DNA of 64,000 nt, from NCBI RefSeq assembly GCF_014203665.1, contig NZ_JACHJN010000013.1, positions 147,889-211,888 on the forward strand, written 5' to 3'. The first letter of the stretch is position 1, and each line of letters begins with the position of its first letter. Below are positions 58,455 to 64,000 of the stretch, piece by piece. The stretch is from Saccharothrix tamanrassetensis (GTDB taxonomy: Bacteria > Actinomycetota > Actinomycetes > Mycobacteriales > Pseudonocardiaceae). The translations under genes and the position numbers were made by a program. The notes beneath the pieces are model-generated. The model made no database searches, had not been told where the DNA came from, and was given only the letters and a program-made list of their open reading frames with translations.

Positions 58455-59254
58455 GGGCGGGCCCCTCCTGTGTATCGCTTCCGGAACCGCTCACCTTCGG
58501 CGTTCACGCCGTGCACGGTGAGCGTAGACCCTGGTGGCAGCAGGATAGGCACGAGAGTGTCGCAGCCGAAACGACCTGCGCACGCATGTTGTGATCACGA
58601 CGGTGGCGTGCTGGATTCCTTCGCGCACCATGTGTGCGGCCAGCTTGATTTCCACGTCCGCCGTTTTGGCCGACGCCGCGCGCATTCCCATGTTCTTCAG
58701 CATGGTATCGGCCGCGTCGGAATCATCATCCTTACCGCTGACGATCGGTTCCGCATTGCCATGGGGGGTGATCCATCGACCGTGCGTCTTGCGGCCACGT
58801 TCGCCTGGTGCTATCGGTGGCGGCAAACCACGGCGTAGTTGCTCGATCTGTTCCGGCGGGATGACGGGCGGTTCGTTCGGCTCGGCTCGACGGTCCGTGT
58901 GCGGCGCGGGTGGCTGTTGCTCGAATGGCCGATGTGGCGGTTGTGCGGGTCGTGGAGCATTGAGGACCGGTGGCGGCTTGGCGTCACCTGTGAGAGCGGT
59001 CAGGGCATCCTGTGCATGATCCATGCCTGCCCCGAGAGCTTGCCCAGTTCCGTGATGACGTTCTTGACTGCGGCGAGCGTGGCCAGGGTTTGTTCCGTGT
59101 CGGTTTCCAGACGGACGGCCCCGCGCAGGTTCGCGGCCAAGAGGTCGTGTGCCTCTTCCGCCAAGTCCTGAGCTTGCCCCAATGCGTCCCGGCACTTCGA
59201 CGCCACATCGCACGCCTGCGCCACGTTTTCGGCCACTTCCTCGATCGATGCCAT
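58442..59254 (-). pseudogene. DddA/SCP1.201-like DNA deaminase toxin, reading frame broken twice
   Basis: From ATG 59254 (site AGAGGGTGG) 84 codons encode a helical N-terminal domain (SIEEVAENVAQACDVASKCR, LAEEAHDLLAANLRGAV). Near 59012-59020 the homology moves one frame to a Pro-rich linker and the toxin domain (THGRWITPHGNAEPIVSGKD, TADVEIKLAAHMVREGIQHA, ending TVVI). Near 58581-58595 it returns to the first frame with ACAGRFGCDTLVPILLPPGS, TLTVHGVNAEGERFRKRYTG and a stop at 58442-58444. The tail holds the cysteine pair expected to bind zinc; at the HxE position the sequence has DVE. Relatives deaminate cytosine in double-stranded DNA. Two compensating indels could be real decay or base-call errors; alternatively the first part is a separate overlapping gene. 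Confidence 0.78.
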
Positions 59255-59299
59255 CCACCCTCTTCGCCGGTGTCAGCACAAATTTGAGGAACCACCATA

Positions 59300-59326
59300 A
59301 AAAGAACCCGGATCCGCCGAACGGGA
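59300..59326 (-). terminator. Terminator of the BrkB-family gene
   Basis: Reading on the minus strand just after the BrkB stop, GATCC...GGATC (with overlapping CCCG...CGGG pairing) precedes TTCTTTTTAT. It separates this gene from the toxin gene, whose leader is notably AT-rich for the window. Confidence 0.6.
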
Positions 59327-60493
59327 TCAGGAAGAGCGATCAATCCGAAGCGGCCGAGTCTCGGCGGTATCAGCCGGCGACGGAGCAGGTCCGACGTCAT
59401 CCGTCACACCCTTCCCCTCGTCGTCGCCATCCTCGCCGGTACCGCGACGCTGACCGTCGCCGTTCTCACCCTCTTCCCCACCGGCAGAAGCGGCGTCCGC
59501 CCGACTCCAAGCCGCCTTCCCCTCGTCCGACCGGATCCGCTCAGCCGCCCGCTCCAACTCCAACCGCCGCCACCGACGCCGCTGCCGCCGCGTCATCCGA
59601 GCTGGCCACATCTCCTGCACGGCACTGTTGAAATAAGCCCCGATAGTGATGGCCAACCCGATGAAGAACGCGAACAGCAAGAACGCGATCGGCGTGGCCA
59701 ACGCCCCATACGTATACCCGGTCGTGGTGATCCACTGGATGTACAGCCGCAACCCGATCGACGACAGCAAGAACACCGTCATCGCCAACGCCGCCCCAGG
59801 GATCAACCGATGCCAGGGCAGCTTGTTGGGCAGCGACAACTTGTACAGAGAAGTCAGCGCCAACACCAGCAGCACCGCGATCCCCGGGTAGTAGAACGCG
59901 CTCAACCAGACCTCGATGGTCGGTCGCCACCCGGTGGGGAACACGAGCAGCAACAGATCCGGCCCCAGCGCCAGCACCGGCAGCCCGACGATCAGCAACA
60001 CCAGGCTGGCCACGTACAGCAGCAGCGCGAAGATCCGCTGCCACACCTCGTTGCGCACCCCGTACTGATCGTGCGCCGCGGTGATCGCGTCCACGAACGA
60101 CGACATCGCCGACGACCCCGCCCACAGCGAGATCAGGAAACCGATCGAGACGATCTCGCCCTTCCCGGTGGTCAGTATCTGGTCGACCGTCGGCGCGATC
60201 ACGTCGTTGACGACGTCCCCGCTGAAGATCGTCCGGCAGAACGAGATGATCCGGTCCTTGACCGCGGAGACCACCTCGGGCCCCAGCCAGTCCCCGAGGT
60301 AGCCCATCGACCCCAGCAACCCCAGCAGCAGCGGCGGGAACGACAGCGTCTGCCAGAACGCCGCCTCCGCCGCCTCGGAGAAGATGCTCCCCTCCCAGGC
60401 CTTGGACAGCGTGCGCGCCAACAGCCGCAGGGGCCCCTTCTTGGCCGCGCTGCGTGTCCGGGCGCGTGCTGTCTCGTCGGTCGGCGAAGCCAT
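59327..60493 (-). CDS. YihY/BrkB-family inner-membrane protein
   Basis: A 388-residue membrane protein with about six helices (for example FPPLLLGLLGSMGYLGDWLG, IFALLLYVASLVLLIVGLPV, PGAALAMTVFLLSSIGLRLY, ALATPIAFLLFAFFIGLAIT). Family features are FWQTLSFPPLL near the N-terminus, SSAMSSFVDAITAAHDQYGV and the TYGALATPIAFLLF segment. The last 70 residues form a charged acidic cytoplasmic tail. The family was named for ribonuclease BN in error; its role is unknown, possibly transport. Start ATG 60493 (GGGG site) or ATG 60508. Confidence 0.9.
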   Translation of the reverse strand: MASPTDETARARTRSAAKKGPLRLLARTLSKAWEGSIFSEAAEAAFWQTLSFPPLLLGLLGSMGYLGDWLGPEVVSAVKDRIISFCRTIFSGDVVNDVIAPTVDQILTTGKGEIVSIGFLISLWAGSSAMSSFVDAITAAHDQYGVRNEVWQRIFALLLYVASLVLLIVGLPVLALGPDLLLLVFPTGWRPTIEVWLSAFYYPGIAVLLVLALTSLYKLSLPNKLPWHRLIPGAALAMTVFLLSSIGLRLYIQWITTTGYTYGALATPIAFLLFAFFIGLAITIGAYFNSAVQEMWPARMTRRQRRRWRRLELERAAERIRSDEGKAAWSRADAASAGGEEGENGDGQRRGTGEDGDDEGKGVTDDVGPAPSPADTAETRPLRIDRSS

Positions 60494-60649
60494 CGCAACC
60501 CCAAGCATGGTGCATCGCGGGTGATTTCGCGGCATCGGAACCCGGGTGTCGCGCCCGCAACGGGTAGGCTGTCGGTGCCCTCGACGGTCACCACCACGAG
60601 GGCATTCGCATGTTCCAACGCCACTGAGCAGGAGAGAAGGGGTTCGAGG

Positions 60650-62362
60650 TTGTCGCAACCGCAAGGCGCCACGACCCGCCCCCTGCGCGCCTGGCAGCGC
60701 CGCGCGCTGACGAAGTACCTGGCCGCCAAGCCCAAGGACTTCCTCGCCGTGGCCACCCCCGGCGCCGGCAAGACCACGTTCGGGCTGCGGGTCGCCGCCG
60801 AACTGCTCGCCGACCGCACGGTGGAAGCCGTCACCGTCGTCACACCCACCGAGCACCTCAAGCACCAGTGGGCGCAGGCGGCGGCCGAGGCAGGCATCGC
60901 GATCGACTCGAACTTCCGCAACACCAACGCCGTCACGTCCCGCGACTACCACGGCGTCGCCCTCACCTACGCCCAGGTGGCCGCGCACCCGACGCTGCAC
61001 CGGGTGCGCACCGAGCAGCGCAAGACCCTGGTCCTGCTCGACGAGATCCACCACGGCGGCGACGCGAAGTCCTGGGGTGACGCGATCCGGGAGGCCTTCA
61101 CGCCCGCCGTGCGCCGGCTGAGTCTCACCGGGACGCCGTTCCGCAGCGACGACTCGCCGATCCCGTTCATCAGCTACGAACCCGGCGCGGACGGCACCCA
61201 GCGCAGCAAGGCCGACCACGCCTACGGCTACTCCGACGCGCTCAAGGACGGTGTCGTCCGCCCGGTGATCTTCCTCGCCTACTCGGGCGAGGCGAGCTGG
61301 CGGACCAGCGCGGGCGAGGAGTTCTCCGCCCGGCTGGGCGAGCCGCTGACCCAGGAGCAGACCGCGCGGGCGTGGCGGGTCGCGCTGGACCCGACCGGCG
61401 AGTGGATCCCGTCCGTCCTGAAGGCCGCCGACCTGCGCCTGACGCAGCTCCGCAACGGCGGCATGCCGGACGCCGGGGGACTGGTGATCGCCACCGACCA
61501 GACCGTCGCCAAGGCCTACGCCGAGATCCTCAGGCGCGTCACCGGTCACGACGCCACCCTCGTGCTCTCCGACGACCCGAAGGCCTCCGGTCGCATCGCG
61601 GAGTTCTCCCGGTCCGACGAACGCTGGATGATCGCGGTCCGCATGGTGTCCGAGGGCGTGGACGTCCCGAGGCTCGCCGTCGGCGTGTACGCCACCAGTT
61701 CGTCCACCCCGCTGTTCTTCGCCCAGGCCGTCGGCCGGTTCGTGCGCCGGCGGGCCAAGGGCGAGACGGCCAGCGTGTTCCTGCCCAGCGTCCCGGTCCT
61801 GCTCGGGCTGGCCAGCGAGCTGGAGCAGCAGCGCGACCACGTGCTGGGCAAGCCGCACCGGGAGAAGGACGGCTGGGACGAGGAGCTGCTGGCCCAGGCC
61901 AACCAGGTCAAGGACGAACCGGGCGAGGAGGAGCGGGCGTTCACCGCGCTGGGTGCGTCCGCCGAGCTGGACCAGGTGATCTACGACGGTTCGTCGTTCG
62001 GCACGGCCGCGTTCGCGGGCAGCGAGGAGGAGCAGGAGTACCTCGGCCTGCCCGGTCTGCTGGAGCCCGACCAGGTGCGCGCCCTGCTGCGGCAGCGCCA
62101 GGAGAAGCAGCTCATCGAAGCCGGCAAGAAGTCGGCTCCGATTACGCCTGCCCCGCAACAAATCCGGCCGGCGAGTGTGCAGGAGCGCCTGGGTCAGCTG
62201 CGCAAGGAGCTGAACACGCTGGTTGCCATGCACCACCACCGCACCAAGAAGCCGCACGGCAAGATCCACAACCAGCTGCGCGAGTACTGCGGTGGCCCGC
62301 CCACCGCCATGGCCAGCATCGAACAACTCGAAGAACGCATCGCCACCCTGCGCTCTTGGTGA
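60650..62362 (+). CDS. Superfamily II DEAD/DEAH-box helicase
   Basis: A 570-residue ATP-dependent helicase. Motif I is VATPGAGKTTFGLRVA, Ia VVTPTEHLKHQWA, II LLDEIHHGGD, III LSLTGTPFRSD, V VSEGVDVPRLAVGVYAT and VI FFAQAVGRFVRRR. The C-terminal 170 residues contain an acidic, probably coiled-coil region (LASELEQQRDHVLGK) and a small helical domain found in the actinobacterial family. A TTG at 60650, spaced well after GGAGAGAAGGGG, gives LSQPQGATTRPLRAWQRRAL, the proper start; longer in-frame extensions cross the BrkB promoter. It probably acts on nucleic acid in repair. Confidence 0.9.
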   Translation: MSQPQGATTRPLRAWQRRALTKYLAAKPKDFLAVATPGAGKTTFGLRVAAELLADRTVEAVTVVTPTEHLKHQWAQAAAEAGIAIDSNFRNTNAVTSRDYHGVALTYAQVAAHPTLHRVRTEQRKTLVLLDEIHHGGDAKSWGDAIREAFTPAVRRLSLTGTPFRSDDSPIPFISYEPGADGTQRSKADHAYGYSDALKDGVVRPVIFLAYSGEASWRTSAGEEFSARLGEPLTQEQTARAWRVALDPTGEWIPSVLKAADLRLTQLRNGGMPDAGGLVIATDQTVAKAYAEILRRVTGHDATLVLSDDPKASGRIAEFSRSDERWMIAVRMVSEGVDVPRLAVGVYATSSSTPLFFAQAVGRFVRRRAKGETASVFLPSVPVLLGLASELEQQRDHVLGKPHREKDGWDEELLAQANQVKDEPGEEERAFTALGASAELDQVIYDGSSFGTAAFAGSEEEQEYLGLPGLLEPDQVRALLRQRQEKQLIEAGKKSAPITPAPQQIRPASVQERLGQLRKELNTLVAMHHHRTKKPHGKIHNQLREYCGGPPTAMASIEQLEERIATLRSW

Positions 62363-62485
62363 CCTCCTGACGCGCTGCGTTCGCAGCGACGCGGACCGTC
62401 TCCCTCCCGGCACGTAACTGCCGGCACCAACTGCGCCATTCGGCGCATCAAACGGTCCTCCCGGTTACCTCCTCGTTAGCTCAGC

Positions 62486-62510
62486 GCGCCACTTGATCGG
62501 TCAAGTGCGC
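62486..62510. promoter_or_regulatory. Palindromic operator 1 before the sugar-binding protein gene
   Basis: ACTTGATCGGTCAAGT (62491-62506) is an inverted repeat with 6-bp arms, itself flanked by GCGC on both sides. It lies about 80-95 bases before the start codon, suitable for a LacI- or ROK-type repressor or activator site. Confidence 0.55.
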
Positions 62511-62537
62511 TTCCGGTCATCGTGCTCCGAGGCATAC

Positions 62538-62552
62538 GTTGTGCGCCACAAC
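62538..62552. promoter_or_regulatory. Palindromic operator 2 before the sugar-binding protein gene
   Basis: GTTGTGCGCCACAAC is an inverted repeat (6-bp arms, 3-base centre) ending 31 bases before the ATG, where it would overlap the promoter or leader. Confidence 0.5.
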
Positions 62553-62583
62553 ATTCTCCGCGTAGCTCGGAAAGGGATGGCGG

Positions 62584-63717
62584 ATGCGCAGCAGGAGCCT
62601 CGCCCTCATCGCCGTCGGTACCGGCCTGGCCGTAGCCGTGACGGCGTGCGGCGCCAACACGTCCGGCGGTGGCAGCACCTCGGACACCAACACGAACAGC
62701 GGCTCGGGCGGCGCGAAGGTCGGCGTCATCCTTCCCGAGACCGCGACCTCCGCCCGCTGGGAGGGCTTCGACAAACCGCTGCTGGAGAAGGCCCTCAGGG
62801 CCGAAGGACTCGACCCCGACATCCAGAACGCCCAGGGCGACGTGCAGAAGTTCTCCACGCTGGCCGACGGCATGATCAACGCCGGCGTCAAGGTGCTGAT
62901 CATCGCCACGCCCAACAGCGAGGTCGGCGTGTCCGTGGCCCGGAAGGCCGAGGGCCAGGGCATCCACGTGATCGACTACGACCGCCTCAACCTCGGCGGC
63001 AGCTCGAAGTACTACGTCTCGTTCGACAACGTGAAGGTCGGCGAACTGCAGGGGCAGGGCCTGGTCGAGGGCCTCGCCAACCTCGCGCCCGGCAAGAAGC
63101 CCGCCGAGGTGATCGAGATCGAGGGCGCCCCGACGGACAACAACGCCACCCTGTTCACCCAGGGCCAGAAGCAGGTGCTCCAGGCCAAGTACGACGCCGG
63201 TGACTACAAGCTGGTCCAGTCCCAGCCGATCGAGGGCTGGGACAACCAGAAGGGCGGCACCACCTTCGAGCAGATCCTCACCGGCAACGGCCAGAAGGTG
63301 GACGGCGTGGTCGCCGCCAACGACGGCCTGGCCGGCGCGGTGATCACCGTGCTGAAGAAGTTCGGCCTCAACGGCAAGGTCCCGGTCACCGGTCAGGACG
63401 CCACCCCGGAGGGCCTCCAGGCCGTGCTGCGCGGCGACCAGTACATGACCGTGTTCAAGCCGATCGCCGCCGAGGCCGAGGCCGCCGCCAAGCTGGCCGG
63501 CGCGCTGGCCAAGAACGACACCGCCGCAGCCGACGCCCGAGCGACCGGCGTCACCAAGGACCCCAAGAACGACCGCGACGTCAAGTCCGTGCTGCTCACC
63601 GCACAAATGATCACCAAGAACAACGTCAAGACCGTCGTGGACGCCGGCTTCGTCAAAGCCTCCGAAATCTGCGTAACCGACACCCAAGCCGCCTGCACCG
63701 AACTAGGCATCAAGTAA
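62584..63717 (+). CDS. Sugar ABC transporter substrate-binding lipoprotein (XylF/RbsB type)
   Basis: A 377-residue lipoprotein with lipobox VTAC (Cys near 22), a Gly/Ser/Thr-rich linker, and a type I periplasmic binding protein domain. Typical segments are KVGVILPETATSARWEGFDK, ADGMINAGVKVLIIATPNSE, IHVIDYDRLNLGGSSKYYVS and VDGVVAANDGLAGAVITVLK. The fold and D-rich hinge resemble xylose-binding XylF. ATG 62584 has a GGGATGGCGG leader. The ATPase and permease are expected downstream, beyond the window edge. Two palindromes upstream suggest sugar-responsive repression. Confidence 0.92.
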   Translation: MRSRSLALIAVGTGLAVAVTACGANTSGGGSTSDTNTNSGSGGAKVGVILPETATSARWEGFDKPLLEKALRAEGLDPDIQNAQGDVQKFSTLADGMINAGVKVLIIATPNSEVGVSVARKAEGQGIHVIDYDRLNLGGSSKYYVSFDNVKVGELQGQGLVEGLANLAPGKKPAEVIEIEGAPTDNNATLFTQGQKQVLQAKYDAGDYKLVQSQPIEGWDNQKGGTTFEQILTGNGQKVDGVVAANDGLAGAVITVLKKFGLNGKVPVTGQDATPEGLQAVLRGDQYMTVFKPIAAEAEAAAKLAGALAKNDTAAADARATGVTKDPKNDRDVKSVLLTAQMITKNNVKTVVDAGFVKASEICVTDTQAACTELGIK

Positions 63718-64000
63718 CCCCCTTCCGCCCCCTCACCCCTCTCCACCCCGCCCTTCTCCGCCCCTCTCCGCCTCACCTCTCCGCTCTTCTCCGCCCGTCT
63801 CTCCGCCCCACCCCTCCACTCTCCCTTCCCTTCCCCACATTTCCTCGCACTAGCCCCCCTCGCCACCCCACACGCGAGGCCGCGTCGGCTTGTCGCGGGG
63901 GGGGGTGTGGGCCGGGACCCGGGGGGTGGGGGGGGGGGGACCCCGCGCGCGCCCCCGCCCCCCCCGGGCCCGGGCGCCCCCGCGCCGGGCGCGAGACGAC
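63718..64000. other. Pyrimidine-rich tract and low-quality contig end
   Basis: From 63718 to about 63850 the plus strand is almost pure C/T with a repeating CTCCGCC/CTCTCCGCC unit and no gene. From about 63880 the sequence becomes long G runs, then C runs, then alternating GC, unlike anything else in the window. That is typical of failed base calling at a contig edge, so no feature should be called there. Confidence 0.7.

Noticed and set aside
63880..64000. Terminal GC-rich sequence as a linear-replicon telomere
   Set aside because: It consists of homopolymer runs rather than the ordered small palindromes of actinomycete telomeres; poor base calling is simpler.

Overview
The window is about 70% G+C, GC3-biased actinomycete DNA. 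A mycothiol-type (MDMPI) enzyme fold, IdeR, a SigB-like sigma factor, XRE/DUF397 pairs, many GTG starts and DUF3558-like lipoproteins point to the Pseudonocardiales (Saccharothrix/Lentzea/Actinosynnema-like); this placement is inference from gene content. I see no rRNA, tRNA, CRISPR array, prophage or antibiotic cluster. The last ~120 bases are homopolymer-rich and look like a poor-quality contig end, so isolated frameshifts elsewhere should be checked against reads.

Layout. 0-13.4 kb: metabolic and secreted proteins (MDMPI-type enzyme, arylamine N-acetyltransferase, DUF3500, endonuclease V, GH4 glycosidase with LysR regulator, esterase plus MFS exporter, adenosine deaminase, secreted S15 and M23 peptidases, DUF4192). 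13.5-14.4 kb: a decayed IS110-family element between 11-bp direct repeats. 14.5-21.5 kb: phosphotransferase, then a minus-strand run ideR-galK-galE-S9 peptidase with translational coupling at two of its junctions, and divergent sseA. 21.6-22.1 kb: first copy of an unusual ~500-bp triple-hairpin element. 22.2-27.8 kb: lipoprotein, an acuC deacetylase next to a GNAT/acyl-CoA-synthetase protein acetyltransferase, and an orphan amino-acid binding lipoprotein. 27.8-33.9 kb: a 2-aminoethylphosphonate-type operon (GntR, FAD oxidoreductase, phosphonatase-like hydrolase, ABC importer) in which the oxidoreductase is frameshifted and the binding protein carries two in-frame stops.

34-46 kb: two coupled repeat-bearing proteins of unknown function, the second ~500-bp hairpin element (35.9-36.4 kb), a DrrAB-type exporter, a GNAT enzyme, an XRE-DUF397 developmental-type pair with a TTA codon, and a two-component system next to a MacAB-like efflux operon that includes a lipoprotein. 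46-57.8 kb: tandem paralogous lipoproteins, a class I fumarase, sigB with an ECF-type promoter, dtd, a methyltransferase, PucR and TetR regulators, DUF3099, psuG-psuK and DUF3039. 58-64 kb: an Imm1 immunity gene behind a frameshifted DddA/SCP1.201-like DNA-deaminase toxin, a BrkB membrane protein, a superfamily II helicase, and a sugar-binding lipoprotein with palindromic operators.

How genes work together: Pat/AcuC would set reversible lysine acetylation (probably of acetyl-CoA synthetase). IdeR is translationally tied to galactose metabolism genes. The phosphonate operon appears to be losing function. The most distinctive signal is the pair of ~500-bp composite palindromes, whose stems differ in sequence between copies but stay perfectly self-complementary.
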